In this document: positions 22,395 through 36,400 of the stretch, in pieces
Layout of the letters: every line of letters starts with the position of its first letter
How positions within the stretch are numbered: position 1 is the stretch's first letter
Assembly: GCA_904063045.1 (NCBI GenBank)
Contig: CAJFCJ010000035.1
Span: forward strand, 62,001 to 126,000
Length of the DNA: 64,000 nucleotides
Source of the DNA: Dimorphilus gyrociliatus
Taxonomy: Eukaryota; Annelida; Polychaeta; Dinophilidae
Direction: 5' to 3'
Position numbers and translations under genes: made by a program
Notes under the pieces: model-generated
What the model was told of the DNA's origin: nothing
Databases searched by the model: none
The model's input: only the letters and a program-made list of their open reading frames with translations

Positions 22395-22785
22395 TTTGAA
22401 AACTAGTTTCTCTCTATTCTTACAAGAACTTCAACTCTTAAAACAATTCAGTTGCTATTGATGCCAAATTTGAAATGTATTTTCAAAACCACATTGAAAA
22501 ATGTTAAAAGCATTGTTATGTATATTGAACCTGATTATGAGTCAGTGCACAAGGACATAAGCAAATTGCATGACTCCTTCCGTGTTTATTACCACAGGCT
22601 TGGTGGCATGGCACCAACTGTAAACAAATATTAAATTTCATATTATTATTAACTGATGTAACTTACTTTTCTTCTGAGAAAGAGATCTAATTCTTTCAAA
22701 TTCAACTCATCTTGAAGCATGTTTTTCAATTCCTCTCTTTTTTCCATTTTTTCCAAAATTGATCTCATTCTAATCATATTCATTG
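22395..22785. repeat. Segmental duplication, copy 2
   Basis: Counterpart of 18087-18450. It ends where an LTR fragment begins at about 22790. Confidence 0.6.
22585..22785 (-). pseudogene. Damaged second copy of the small Cys-rich peptide gene
   Basis: Read leftwards, 22785-22680 aligns with the propeptide part of the gene at 18.2-18.5 kb (same acidic-basic helical pattern, same GTAAGT donor). After the intron an exon starting at 22617 carries several Cys residues in a different spacing, including CLCPC. The signal peptide is gone: sequence beyond 22785 is LTR-derived. It is a partial duplicate, probably dead. Confidence 0.5.
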
Positions 22786-22799
22786 GTATTGCTCATTTA

Positions 22800-22850
22800 T
22801 AACATACCAAAGTACTGGTCCAAATAGAACCTCAAGTTTGTCCACAAGTA
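22800..22850 (-). repeat. LTR core fragment
   Basis: Reverse complement of the GTTCTATTTGGACCAGTACT core with flanking GTCCACAAGTAT. It joins MULE-derived sequence on its right side. Confidence 0.5.
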
Positions 22851-23120
22851 TTCACGCTCTGATGATAACCTTCCAGATCATTATTTGTTCTTATGCTTTG
22901 ATCAAAAACAGACCAAATTTTTGGAGATTAAAATGTATTTTTTATCCAAGCATTAAACATATAGTCCAACAAATCAGATAGTTTATTTTCTTTTGTCAGT
23001 TGATTTTGAATTTTAGTGCATTGATTTTCAATCGTGCCATGAGGCAAATATGGGAGAGACATAATCATTCTCATGGATTCCCAAGGTCCCTCTTTTTTCT
23101 AAATTCCCTGCTGTACTCAT
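22851..23120 (-). pseudogene. MULE transposase fragment
   Basis: Read leftwards: RMIMSLPYLPHGTI, QLTKENKLSDLLDYMFNAWI, a stop, then WSVFDQSIRTNND. It parallels the fragment at 16.3-16.76 kb but is more diverged, so it comes from another MULE lineage or an older copy. An in-frame stop and missing core show it is inactive. Confidence 0.6.
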
Positions 23121-23476
23121 ACATTCATCAGCTATACCCTACAATAGATAAGTAGTATTGAACCAGTAATGTAACTAAAACTAGTTCAATTAAATATCAA
23201 TTTTGCTTCAATTCTAAGTTTAGATTATATTCACTATTGTTCTTCTTAACATGCATTAATCAGATATACTTCCTCCTTATATACAGATGCTAAATTTACT
23301 AACTCCCTCTCTTTACACTCTTAAAATCATTCTTTCTGATAGAATTACTATCATTTTCTGCATTTCCCTTAACTTCTTCCAAACAGTCTAGGTCCATTAA
23401 TTGGCTATCTAAATGTACAGGATTTTCATGCTCCAAAGTTGAATCCTGAAATTCAGCAGGATGAATGGTTTGCTTT

Positions 23477-23507
<31 letters not shown>

Positions 23508-24390
23508 TCATGCAGATTATTGATACATAACATTTTGATTTTAATGTATTATCTTCAAAAGTGAACAATGTCAATATTTATCATAAATGGAATTTTAGCC
23601 ATTTTGAATATTTGGAAAAGATATTTTCATATTAGCATCTGCCTTTGACTGATATCATAACCTGACTTTCTTAGGTTATAATTGAGATTCAAATATTCCT
23701 GAAAGGCAAAAATATGTGAAATGCTCCACTTGTAAAAATTTTATTCATAGAAAATGCACAGGTATATCATTTTTTAATTATCTTTTACGTAACTACAGTT
23801 ACAATAATAAGTTATTGTTACAAGGCAAAAGGTCTTTCAATGTGATTATATAGTATTATATACTTTTCAGTTGCCTTTTCATCATATTAAAAATGTACCT
23901 GAAGTTTTGGTTGCAAAACTGTAATATTTAGTTCTGGCTCTGGACCTCCATATTACTTTTTGAAAAAACTGTTAATTGTGTAAAAACTAAGTACTCATTC
24001 AAACCATTCAAATCTTAGATGTATCAATTACAAATGGAGACCAAAGGGTAATGAAGGATGCATCTATTCAAAAAGGTTTGTTTTGTTAATGCTACACAAA
24101 TCATCTTTCCTGACATGATAACTTTCTTTGTTCAAAGGCATAAAATCCCCACATTTCTTCATCCTAGCTCTGACAGTCAAAAGTGGAAAGATATGATGGA
24201 CCAACTCTAACTTCTAAAAAAATGGAAAACTTCTCTTTGGATATTCTTTGGTATTTATACACTCTGCTATGCACTAAAAGTAATCTTTTTTGGCTTTTAG
24301 CTAATAATTTACAAAAGTTAGTTTTGTTGTTTGTACAATGCAGTGTCTTATGTAAAAATTGCAAATAAGATCTTATGCAGTGTTTTGTGC
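23121..24390. other. Intergenic stretch with a (TA)n microsatellite
   Basis: A pure TA run lies at about 23482-23508. No supported gene. Confidence 0.5.
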
Positions 24391-24393
24391 AGG

Positions 24394-24448
24394 GGCCAGG
24401 ACATTTTGGCCCAGGACATTTCGGCCCACTTTAGGACATTTCGGCCCA
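24394..24448. repeat. Tandem 15-mer array, probable transposon end
   Basis: Three units of GGACATTTTGGCCCA or GGACATTTCGGCCCA in 55 bases. Same design as the MULE terminal arrays at 16.1/17.1 kb and the arrays at 56.57, 57.53 and 59.13 kb, with a different 15-mer. The opposite end of this element was not found. Confidence 0.55.
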
Positions 24449-25234
24449 ATTGGGCTATTGTCTTAATTAAAAATTTATCAATACTAGCTCAAAGTATGTA
24501 TAAGAATGATAATATATTTTAATGTTTTTTAATTCATTGAATACCAGTTTTTTTTTTATTTTTAAAGTATATTTCACTTTTTTTACTATTTCCTTTACCT
24601 GTTTGCACAAAAAGCAGAAGGTACATTTGTTTTCTTGCAGTTCTAATAGAAATTACAACATGAATTTGAAAAATTGTTGGAAATGTGCATTGTGATTTCA
24701 TTGGACACAAAGAAAATTCAGATGTAAGTTGTGCAGACATTTTTATCATGCAAAATGTTCAAAAAGTAAGTAAACTCTCTAACTTTTCCTGGTATAATGT
24801 TATGTCACTAAACCGCTCTTTTGGGCATTCAAAAATAGGTTACCCATACTGTATATATATATCATTGAGTTGGTGTTAGTTTAAAAAATGTCCAGAATCT
24901 GAGTTGTTTAGATTGATAATTTTTGGACTTTGGGTAAAAAAATATATATATATTTTTCTGACTTTTCTTAAAATATTTTTGCAAAAAATATTCCAATTTT
25001 TTTGACAACAGTCTCACATTTTAAAGTCCCAATTGATTGTCATAGAAAGAATCAATTTTTAATGAGTTATACTTTTTAGTATTCTAAACCCTAACCCTGT
25101 TCACATTTAACTTACATTAGTTTGTCAGGAAACAATACCAATAAATCTGGAGTTGAATCAATTTGTGACGGACTAAGATCTTCTGCTCAAACTTTGCAGA
25201 AGACTACTGTAAATTTTTGTGACAATTTGTCAGG

Positions 25235-25365
25235 GATTAATGTCTTCTGTAAACACTTTGCAAGAATTAAATGTAAATAATTGCGAGATTAATGAAAATC
25301 AAGCAAAATGTTTAGGAGAATTATTAAAAGATTGTCCATACTTGGCAAGGAAATATGAAATGATG
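25235..25365 (+). pseudogene. LRR fragment
   Basis: Reads VNTLQELNVNNCEINENQ then CLGELLKDCPYL, an NLR-type leucine-rich repeat close to the fragment at 15.92-16.08 kb. Upstream an imperfect copy of the preceding repeat is seen in another frame. Too short and shifted to be a gene. Confidence 0.45.
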
Positions 25366-26189
25366 TGTTGTGGTGAACAGGGTTAGGTTTTAAGACTAAG
25401 GGCACATTTCTTACAAACCAAGAAAAAGCTATGAGTAATTAAACCATACTTTTAGATGGAATTGAGGAAAATTCCATACTACAAGCGAAAAATAAATCTT
25501 TTAAAAAAACTATCTTTATCCATATCATTAATAGGCCTTCATTTGTTGTTGGAGCAGGAAAACGAAAGATGAAAGATTTAAAATTATAATCAAAGCTTAG
25601 ACAAAAATGACATCATTTCCTATTGGTTTGTAGTATAGTGAACAGAGAAAAAAAATGCTTTTCTCCATACTTTACCTTGTTAATAATAAAATAGATTTCG
25701 ATTGAAATTGGAACAGAAATTGTAAAAATAGCTGAAAGGATAAAGAAAATGATTGAATGATGAGAAGAAGAAAAGAATTTATTGGATTCTTCAAAGATAG
25801 TTCATCAAATGATTTCAATTTCCCCACCTTTTAAAATTCCTTTAATAAAGATTTAAAAAAGAAAAAATTTTTGATTTGCCAATTAAAGTTTTATACAAAA
25901 TTTTATTTAGGCCTATTCATTATAAATATTGATTTACCATAACATTTGAAGTGTGAAGGACAATTGAGGTCCAAAAGAATGTTAATATTTAAAACATTGT
26001 CTTTTACTACTTTTCCTTATATTCTGTTTAGAGTATTAAAGTGACATATGGTAATGAATATTATCTATCAACAATTTTAAAAATGACCAACTTTCTAAGT
26101 GATCCCAATGGAAAGTAAGTCAAATTTAAAATGTTGTCAATAGTAATAATTAAGTAGGGTATAGTTAAATAGTTGCTAAGAATTTTGCC
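25366..26189. other. A+T-rich stretch without a supported gene
   Basis: Nothing recognised beyond a short CCCTAACCCTG tract upstream at about 25087. Confidence 0.4.
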
Positions 26190-26515
26190 ATATGTACTTT
26201 GTTGTATTGTAATTGTAGGAATTTCTGCTTCTTCAGAACAGTATTCGTCCTTTCCAATCATTTATCAATTTACCAAAGTACTGGTCCAATTAGAACCTTT
26301 CAAGTTCGTCCACAAATAGTCTTAACAAATGTAATTTCGGTAGAAATAATTCAACAAAATACCAGTATTTCATCCAAAGAATATGTATTGAGTAAATGAG
26401 TTTCTAGTTCTAAACAAGTAAGTTTAAACAACCAGTTAACAGTTAAAGAACTGAACTGAGTAGCTGAGGAAATGCATTTCCTTTTATACATTTTCCAAAG
26501 CTTGGGTTCAAGTGG
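26190..26515 (-). repeat. Solo LTR, uninterrupted reference copy
   Basis: Reading leftwards from about 26500: a TATA-like ATGTATAAAAG, the ACTAGAAACTCATTTACTC block, the shared core at about 26285, ATAAATGATTGGAAAGGACG, and the ACAATACAACAAAGTACA end. It aligns throughout with the LTRs at 4.6-5.2 kb and 59.6-60.3 kb. It shows the ancestral, uninserted form of the site disrupted at 4883-5137. Confidence 0.65.
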
Positions 26516-26813
26516 TCAAAGGATTACAAAGTTGAAATCTGATGGTCTCATAATTCTCATGTAACAAAAATATGAAAGACTGTTATATCACACATATAAA
26601 ATATAATCCTAAGATTAGGGCCACATGCCAAACATGTGCCACAGCAAACAGGCCTGTCTCATCAGCATCTGGTGTTTGACCTGCATCTTTTCCATGTTCT
26701 TTGTTCCTTTGTTAATTCCCAAGTAGCCACCATCTGTTACAGTCAAATCAAAATCTTTTATAATCTATTTTGAAAAGAAAATTTTTTTTCTTTTTTTGTG
26801 TTAAAAGATTAAA

Positions 26814-27330
26814 AAATATTTCCATCAATCTTTTCTAAAATATCAAATTTTCTTGTGTTTGTTTCTGGGAATCCATGGATATTGAATGATCCTATCCTTA
26901 AATTTCTAAACTTTTCAATTTGTTCTTCAGGTAAAACTTTTTCATTAAATCTCCATATGATAGATACTGAAGAGTATATAAATTTTCCAGGTTCTGTAAT
27001 AATAAACTACAGTTAACACGAATTATGTTAATGATTGAATGTTGGACAAACCAATTTGTTGAATGTTATTTTCAATTTCAAGAATATCATCTCCATTAAT
27101 TGTAAAATGCTTTTTTTCCTCATCCCAAAAACTCTTCAGTTTTAGCTTATACTATAAATTAATTAGTAAGAAATTAAGAATTAAAAGATCTCTTTGAGAT
27201 CACATCATTCAGTCTTAAGCATTCATACCATGTAATATACCTTGTAATTTTTATCATAAAAAATTCCATTATAGTTTGGGTCAACATAACTGATCAAAAA
27301 TGTAATGGAATTTTTTCACAGGAATATTAG
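26814..27330 (-). pseudogene. Truncated paralogue of the DNase-I-like gene
   Basis: Three exons read leftwards: up to 27241, 27151-27052, and 26993 to about 26814. They parallel exons A and B of the gene at 60.5-62.2 kb: YNGIFYDKNYK against NGIFYYPDSEK, LKSFWDEEKKHFTIN against LYTLWEEGDREVKFT, and RIGSFNIHGF against KIGAFNTQKK (the DNase-I N-terminal strand). After that the frame stops with no donor, and the catalytic exons are absent. It shows that the N-terminal extension plus DNase fusion is an old arrangement, not an accident of one locus. Confidence 0.6.
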
Positions 27331-27624
27331 TTGTTTCCTCACCCATTTAAAAAAAAATTTGTGGTGTTGAAAAAATATGTTGATTGTTAATGTTTATCAT
27401 TTGATATTGTTGATAAACTTGCATGCTTTTCTATTTTGTTAGAAATAGATTCTTTGACCATAACAGATGGAGCTGCTATGCAATAAACAAAGGAACAAAG
27501 TTAATGCAATTATAACCTTGTGGTTATAGCTAGTGTATTAAGGAAGGACTATGCATATGGTGTCAGTTATAGAGTAGGTCACTTGTCCGCAAAAATATAC
27601 GTACATTTTACAATTGAAATTTAT

Positions 27625-28504
27625 ATCATGATGAATGCTAAGAGATTGGATGAAATAGCTATGTTGAAAATTTCTAAATCACTTGATATACAAGTTAATA
27701 TCTGTAAGAAGTATTTAATGTCAATTCCTCCAATTTTAACAAATGCAATGTTTCTATTTTGTAAAGAAAATACTGAAAAATTTACTGAAAATCAACTAGA
27801 AATATTTACATCAAAATATTCAAAGCTAACTATGAAGATGAGAAATTTACTAATTTTAAATTTCTACAGAATCAACAGATAGCTTAGATGCACGCTGTAA
27901 AGAGGAATATGAATTAGAATTACTTCCAATCAACTTTATTTTTGGTACAGATAAAATGTCATTGAAAAAAATTGATATAGAATTTACAGAAAAAAATGGT
28001 CTTTTAGATTTTGCAAATTTTCTTATCAAACAAAAGTCTTTGGAGAATTTACATTTAAAATTTTGTTGGGATAATATTAATGATTCTGATGAGTTTTTTC
28101 ACAAAATTTCATGTATAACCTATTGAAAAAAGTTAACATATAAATGTAGAAGAATCAGTGAATATATGATTGAATTTATTAAATCTCAAAAAGGATTAAT
28201 AAAATTGGGATTAATTTATGAATTTGATTTTTAGACAGCCTTTAAAATTCCATGGAGAAATTTTTTTATTTCTAAAAATTTGCCTAAACTAAAGAAGTTT
28301 AAAGTGGTTTCATGGGCACTCATGAGGCGCTCAGGAAAGCTTTTGATAAATAGTTTTCTTTCCAGCCAGACAGAATTAGTGTCTTTGAATGTTAATAATA
28401 TCTTATATTCTCATACAAACATAAAGGATTTTATTGAAATTGAGGATAATGATTCAAACTCATCGGAAAGAGATTCTGAGGAATACAATGAAGAAATTGA
28501 ATAG
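27625..28504 (+). pseudogene. Decayed LRR-like gene
   Basis: Open segments read through KRLDEIAMLKISKSLDIQ, a later LENLHLKFCWDNINDSDEFF, and a last ORF ending in an acidic serine-rich tail (DNDSNSSERDSEEYNEE). In-frame TGA near 28124 and TAG near 28233 break it. The repeat spacing is LRR-like (LKKFKVVSWALM, LVSLNVNNI), but no family is certain. Best read as an NLR or F-box-type LRR relic. Confidence 0.35.
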
Positions 28505-30469
28505 TCTAGAGAAAAATTCCTTATTAACAGTAATAGAAGATAATGATCTATCCTCAATGTCAATTCTACTCTCGAGGAGGGACATTTGACAAAATTCACA
28601 AGACAATAGGTACTTTTTGCACGAGTGCCCATGAGTTGTTATTCACTTCACCAATTAAACTCAAGATTTTGTGAATGTATAAAAGGAGAAGCATTTCTTT
28701 AGTTTATCAGTCTATAACCTATATATATAGGTCAAACCATACTTGCACAGAATCTTCTTGTCTGCAAAGTCCAGTTTGCTATACAAACCTCTTTATAAAA
28801 TACATTAACATTTAATAAATTTTTAGATTCTAAGTCAAAATGTAAAAGTAATTTCTGGATTGATCTTTTTCAGCAATGAATAATAAATTACTAAATCTAT
28901 AATTTTCAATATTATTTGATAAAGATGTTAATATTTTACAACTAAAATATAAATTATCTTGAAGGGAACTGTTGAATTCTTTAGAACATTTTAAATTTTT
29001 ATGGAATAAGATCAATTTTCCTTTTGTTTTTTTTTTTTAATTTTTAATCATTGATTTTCAAATGTATGATTGTGATGTGAAAGAATATTCTTTATTTCAA
29101 TTTTCTTTTTGATAAGCCTTTGATTTTGAATGATTGATGAGTAGTTATTAGCAGTTTTTATCCAACAGCTTAAAAAAAATAATTACAAAATATGCTTATT
29201 CATAAATGTTAAGGACATTAGTCCTAGGTATATCTATTCAAGTAACCCTTACCTTTTTTTTCCAATCTAGAAATTATCTATGATTGTCTAATTTTCAACT
29301 GAAATTCAAAGACTTCCATTTTGTACTAAATGAAAATCACCACTCCTTGTAGTCATATCATTCTCTTCTATATCTTGATCTTTATTAGCTGGCATGATTT
29401 CTGTTCCTAGAAAAACAATTAAAATTAACAGCTTGTGACTCATCGCAAGTTTGATTATGATAATCATACTTTTCTTGATCATTGTGACAATTTAAGTGGT
29501 AAATATTTATATTTTACCAATTTTGCATTACCTAATGTCAAATAACCAGGACAGAGATAGGAAATTGCTGAAAACTCCTCCTTATTCATTTGTTGAATTT
29601 GTCTTAGAAGCTAATAGATTATGTTTGTCAGTTGGGTTACAGTATTCAATTGTTGTCTGAAATAAAGTTTATAAAACAGATAACAATGCAGCTTTATAAT
29701 AACTAGTGATAATAATAATGTACATATTGGCATGTAGCAAAGACAAATCATTGTAATCATTGATTGAGTAATTTTATTGCAAATGTTAAAAAAAAATCAT
29801 TTTTTATATATTCTTATTGCAACACAAATTGATTTGTTCAATATAACCACCAACTATGGATTTAAGAAAAGAGTGGTTATAACTGGTCACATACAACATG
29901 ACAATATTGATAATCATATTAATTATAGTATCTAAACTAACATAGATTTACATAATTTAAATAAATAACTGAAACCAAGTTACATATATGTAGTTGTTGG
30001 CTAAGCCTGTTGAATTCCAATTGCTCTGTCAGCCAGAGACTCTTGCAGCTTTTTCATCTCTTCCTTTCTCTTGACAATATTTTCAATTCTCTCTCATAAT
30101 TACTCTTAATTTATAAATTTGTGCACTTCTTTACAGCACAGTACAATCCTGATTCAATACTACTCAATGAGGATGATAGGCATGTATAATAGGCTATGGT
30201 AAAAAAAAAACAAGATATATTCCAATTCATTTGTATATGACCTTTTTATACCTTTCTAAAGAAATACTCCTGTTTGCGACTAAAGGTCTGAAAGCCTATA
30301 ATGAAACGAAACACACAATTTGAATTGCTTAAGCATTTGGTATAGAAAAAAAAATTGGGGTAATATGAATCATTTCAGAGCGGAGAGAGAAGAAAAAGCT
30401 TTGGCATTCTTATACATAGAAAGATCTGCTTTGAACATATACAACGTAAAAACTGTTGATTAACAGAAA
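28505..30469. other. Long A+T-rich intergenic region
   Basis: No supported gene. Near 30000-30100 the minus strand carries a short charged helical reading (RKEEMKKLQESL) faintly like the propeptide of the small secreted peptide. I do not count it as a gene. The promoter of the SEA-MAM gene presumably lies near 30.2-30.46 kb. Confidence 0.4.
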
Positions 30470-33400
30470 ATGTCGTCAGCAAAAGAAGTAAAACAAATGA
30501 ATTAAATTTTGAATATATGAAAATATGTTAATTAAATCTTTTGTTTTAGGATAATCACACTTATGATGAAATTGATAAAAAATCTTTAAAAACAAACAAA
30601 AATAAAAAGAAAATTTCAAATTGTAAAATTGTTATAATATTTCTTATCAGTTTTACAATTTTAGCTATCATTGGAAGTGGTGTTGCCCTATTATTTAAAT
30701 TTGTTTTTAACAAATCAGGTAGACTATTTCACTTAAAAAAAAAATTACCTTTTTTAAGAAAATTGTTTTTTTTCCACTTCTAGATTTAAATAAAGAAAAT
30801 TATAATACAAATATAAAAGGTAATCAAAATTTTCTTTTTTTTCAAGTTTCTACAGTTGGATTATTAATCTTTAAAAAAATCAATATTTAGATAAATTGGA
30901 TGTAATTTCAATGGAAATAATAATTGATCAACAATTTTCTGCTGAACTATCAAATAATCATTCAGATATTTTTGAATTATACAAAGCAGATATCAGTTAT
31001 TTCATAACTAATCTATTTAGATTATGGAATGAGGCAGGAAATAATCAAATTGAATCTATTGATAATTTCAAGTTTACTCCTGGAAGTATTAAGGCTAATT
31101 TTTTTATAAATTTGAATGGTCAACCAGCAGAGAGAGAACCATTAAAGATTGCCGATGTTGAACAGTTTATTAATCAATATTTAACTGATCCACTTTTAAA
31201 ATTTGAATATTCAAATATGAAAATCATTGATCTAACTGTAAAAGATATTTGGATTATTGATAAACAAACTTTAACCAATCCGTCAAATTTAACTAATGAA
31301 GATCACTGTAAATCGTCATTTTCTTTGTTCTATAAAAGATATTTCCCATTTAAAAAAAGACCATCAAATTCTCTTCTCTACTGCAATTTTAATACAGAAA
31401 TTATGTGTGAATCAAAATTGAATATTCATGGAAATAATCTAGCAAATAATAGATTTAAATGGGTCAGAAGATATCAAAAATACAGTAGTCTATGTATGTA
31501 AAAAAAAAAAAAAAACTAAAAATAGATTTTAATTTTTTCATTACAATTTTTTAATTTACACAGGTAAAGATGACCATTTCCTTACAATTGAAGAGGATAA
31601 CAGCTACAATATATATAGAAAATATGCTTTGTTTGAAATACAAAATATTTTGTACATCGACAAAAATTTTTGTTTAAGTTTTCAGACTAAATTCCATTCT
31701 AAAAGTCATTTTTCAATTTATATACAATTCAAAAATGGTGAAGCAGAACAAATATTTCAATCTATAAGAACAACGGAAATAGAATCTAATAATTTTGAAT
31801 GGCGTCCATTTTTTATCAATGTAAAAAAATCATACAAACAATTAAAGGTAAAAAAAAAAAATATTAACAAAAAGCTTTCTCTCTTTTTTTTTTTGTTTCT
31901 TGAAAATAGTTTTTTTTTTTTTAGAATATGAAAATTATAATCAAAGGAATTTTTGATGTTAATAACAAAAATTTTAAAGATGGCGCTGGAATAGATGATA
32001 TTGGAGCACATTATGGAAATTGTATGAAGGATGGTAGTATCATTTCCTTCACTGAATAATTTGACAATAACTTTTTTCTTTTTATAGATAATCTACAAAA
32101 ATGTAAATATAAAAATTTCTGTGGTTTTACATTTCAAAATCAAATACAGTCAAGTTTTAATCCATATTTTCAAATTGATTCAAAAAATGGTAAAAAAAAA
32201 AAATTTTTTTTTTCTTCATATTAACAACAATTTAACATTTCAGATAAACAATTGTCTTTGATTATACCAAGTGAAATTGAAAATTCATATAGCTATCTTA
32301 TTTCTCCAATTTACAATAATGCAATGGAAGGAAACAAATGTCTACAATTTTTAAATGTATCTACTAGAGGAATAGTTCAATTTGAATTATTTGTCCGAAA
32401 ACTGGATCAAAAAGAATTTATATTGTATAAAAAAAAATATAAAGTTACTTATTAACCTAACATTATTTTTTTTTTTTGTATTTTTAAAACAGTTTCCAAA
32501 ATGTTACAATTAATAAAGAAAATTGGAAAATTTCAATTCCTGGTGATATAATTCAAGTAGGAAAAAATATTTTCTTTTGTTGATAATTATTTTTGAAAAC
32601 AAAAATTTTTCCATTCTTTTTTAGGTAAAATTTAAATTTTTTGCTATTTCATTTGCCTATCAACAAGCCACTTTTAAAGATATTAACATTGTAGAGAAAG
32701 TTTGCAGGGAAAATGGTTAGGAAAAAACAAAAAAAAATATTGTCGATACTTTTTTAAAAATGAAATTTTTTTTTTTTAGTTGTAGTTTCTATGGAATTTA
32801 CAATCAATCAACAATTTTCCTCTCTCCTATATGATCCAACTTCTGTATTGTTTGCATTCTATAAAACTCAACTAGAGTACTATATTTTTAAATTATTCAA
32901 ATTTTGGCCAAAATTGGATTACTACTCGATTTGGAATATAGATAATTTGAAATTTAAAAGAGGAAGTATTATTGCCTCTTTAAATTTAAATTTGAAGATT
33001 ATAAAGGGACAAAAAAAATCAGAAATAAGTTTACAAGATATTCAAAATTTTATCAAAAAATCGTATTCCAATTTAACAAAACTAAATGATAATTTGAAAA
33101 TTAATTACACTAATGTAATTGATGTTTGGGAAGAAGATAAAATATTAAATGAAAAGAAACTATTGATAAAAGATATTTGTGAAAAAATCAATAATTTTTT
33201 TACAAATTCAAAAATTTTCAATTTCAAATTTTATTGTAATTTTGAAAACAAAGGTTCCTGTGGTATGACCAGCAGTCCATGGTTTAAATTTGTCAAAATG
33301 AATAATATTGATGAATGTTCATACAAGAATATCAAGTATACTATGTCTATAATATCTGATAGCTATGATTATTATTTGATGCATATAACAACTTTACAAC

Positions 33401-36400
33401 AAACAATTCATAATAACAGTAATTTTTGTTTGAATTTTCAAACTGACATTAATATGAATTTTGCAATTCAAGTTTGTCTTTTTATTTTTTATTTGTTATT
33501 TTAAAATACTTTGTTGTAAACTTTTTTTTAGATATTCGGCAAATCATCTGAAAATTTTTTTGGACAAATATCATCAACTTTGAACAGAGATAACGGATTT
33601 CATGGATTAAATGGCATTTATTTTTTTGTTAATCTTACTAATCCAAATCCAAATTCTCCATTTGAGGTTTATAAAAATATTTAAAATATTGTTTCTTTTT
33701 TATTGTCACTTATTATTTAGATTTTTTTCAAAGTTTTTAACTTTGAAAAAACTGAACAATTTCTAATCAATGAAATTGGAATATCAGCCGGAAGTTGTGT
33801 AGATTTAAAAATGGGTAAAAAAAAAAGATATTTGATGTAGCAAATAAAGAATTAACAAATAACTTTTTTATTAGATCGACAAGAAAATTGTATATATAAT
33901 AATTTCTGCGGTTTCGAACTCAGAAATTCGTGGGAAAGTGGACGTTTAGCATATTTTCGAAAAGACAACAACATAAAAACAGATGGTAAGAAACAAAACA
34001 TTAAAATGATTTAAACAAACGCAAAAAAAAACATCATAAATATTTTAGGTGGAAATGTTTCATTGACAATTTTCACTCATTTCCATTGGAATTACGAGGA
34101 CAATTTTTCTGAAATTATCACACCTTTCCTGGGTTTTACATATTTTGAAAAATGTTTACATTTCACTGGAATAACTGGTCTTGATGAACGCTATTCTTTT
34201 CTTGATTTTGAATTATTTGGTAGAAATAATCTAAAAACAAAATTTGAAAGATTAAAAACTGTAAAAATTCGTAAAGATAGTTGGAAATTTTTCGTACCAG
34301 GTTATTTTGTTCAAGTTAGTATGATTTTTGAATTGATAAAATTTTTGTTAAAAATTTTTTTTTTTGTTTTTTTCATTTATTTAAGATGAAATTTAAATTT
34401 ATGGATTTTAGTTATAAATCTGATTTAATAGTTACTATTGGCAATATTCAATTTCTAAATGAATCTTGTTGGAATAACAGTAAAAAAAAAATCATTTTCT
34501 TTTCAGAAATCTTAGTTTTTTTTTCTTTATCTTTTCAGCTGTTGCTGATATTGATTTGAAAATTGATAGAAAATTTAATACTGAATTGATAAATGAAAGA
34601 TCAGAATTATACAAAATTTATCAACGTGATTTATCGTATTTTTTCCAACACTTTCTTAAAATCGACTCTAATCATTCAATACAATATTTAAATAATTTAA
34701 AATTCAGACAAGATGAATTCAAAAGTGGAATTGCTGTTAAAGCAAAATTACATATTCAAACAATAACTATACCAAGAAATGATAGATTAACTAATGATGT
34801 TATTTCAAAATATGTTGACAATCTAACTAGAAACATCAAAGCAAAACCTATGATAGATAGAATGAAAATAAAGTCTATATCTGTTGGAAATGTATGGAAA
34901 ACTCCTAAAACAATTTATACAAACAATGAAAATCACTGTACAAAAACTTTTTCAAAATTTTATTCAAGATATTTTCCCTTTCAAAAAATTCCATCGAATT
35001 ATCAATTTTATTGTAATTTTTCAAAAGATTTTTGTAATATGACATTTAAAGTTTATTCATATGAATTTTTTGAACCAAAAACATATCCAAGAAGGGATAT
35101 TATTAATTGTAAGTATTAGTTAGACAAAAATAGAAAAAAAAGGGCAGTAATACAGAGATGGAGAATTTTTTCCAGGTGAATTTAAACATTTTTGGAATGG
35201 AGTTTCAGGATATAAATACTTTACTATTAAAACTAAATTTCTTGAAAATATTGAAGAATATTTTTGTCTAAATATAGCAGTTATATTCTCATACAAACAG
35301 CTTATTTCAGTTCAGTATAATTTTTAAAAAAGAAATTAAAAAACATTATGTTTTGATTTAAAATTTCATCCATTAGGTTTATATTCAAAATTCAAATGAT
35401 GAACCAAAATATATCGGTGAAATAGCACAAGATAATGAAGAGATAAATTCAAACATTTGGTCTGGTTATCTTTTTGATGGAATAAATTATTATCATCATC
35501 AACATTCTCCAATAAAGGTAAATTTTTTTATTTAATAAAAAGATGCAAAGAAGACTTTTTTTTATAGATAATTTTAAAAATATTTCCTCCAACTTACTCT
35601 AGTTTTAAACTTGATGAAATTGGTGTTAGTAATGGAAAATGTATTGATTACAAGTCTAGTAAGGTTTTCATTCATTAAAAAAACAATCCATTTTTGGCGG
35701 CCATTTTGAAAATCTATTCTTATTTCTGTTTCTCTAGAGTTACAACAAAATTGTCTTGAAAAACATTTTTGCGGTTTTACTATCAACAGTCCTTTTGATT
35801 TGAATTATCATCTTTATTTCAATAAATATAGTAAAAGTTTGAAAATTTTAATTTTAAACACAATAAAAACAAAAAAATAACCCAAAACAGCAAAGAAACT
35901 GAATTTAATAAAGATGGAGAATTTAAAGGAGGACAATTTAACTGGAAATTTTGACTTAATTTCTCCAATTCTCAATTTTCAAAATCAAAAAAGATGTATG
36001 CATTTTATTCAACCAATTTTCAGAAATGTCTCAATACTGGCAATAAAAGATGGAGATAAGAATTTCTTTGAGTAGTTTTTGTTTTTTCTAGTTTTTTTTT
36101 TTAAATTTCCACTAATTTTTTGTAAAATTCAGACTAGGAAAATTAAATTCTTGCTATGACAATTTTAAATATACAATTCCTGAAGATATAATTCAAGTAA
36201 AAGTTTTTTACATATATTTATATTAAAAATTCTTCTAATTTCACAAATGTTTTGCTTTTTTAAGTTTAAGATAAGATTTAATATGCAGTTTGCTTCATCT
36301 ACACTTCCTTCAAAACATTATAGTGGAATTATCAGAGATATTCAAATTTTTCAAGGACCCTGTTGGAAAAATGGTTGTTCTTTTCTTTTTTTCAATTTTT

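Noticed and set aside
24183-24879. Short open frames in 24.2-24.9 kb as genes
   Set aside because: They overlap on both strands, lack splice or family signals and include the 15-mer array.
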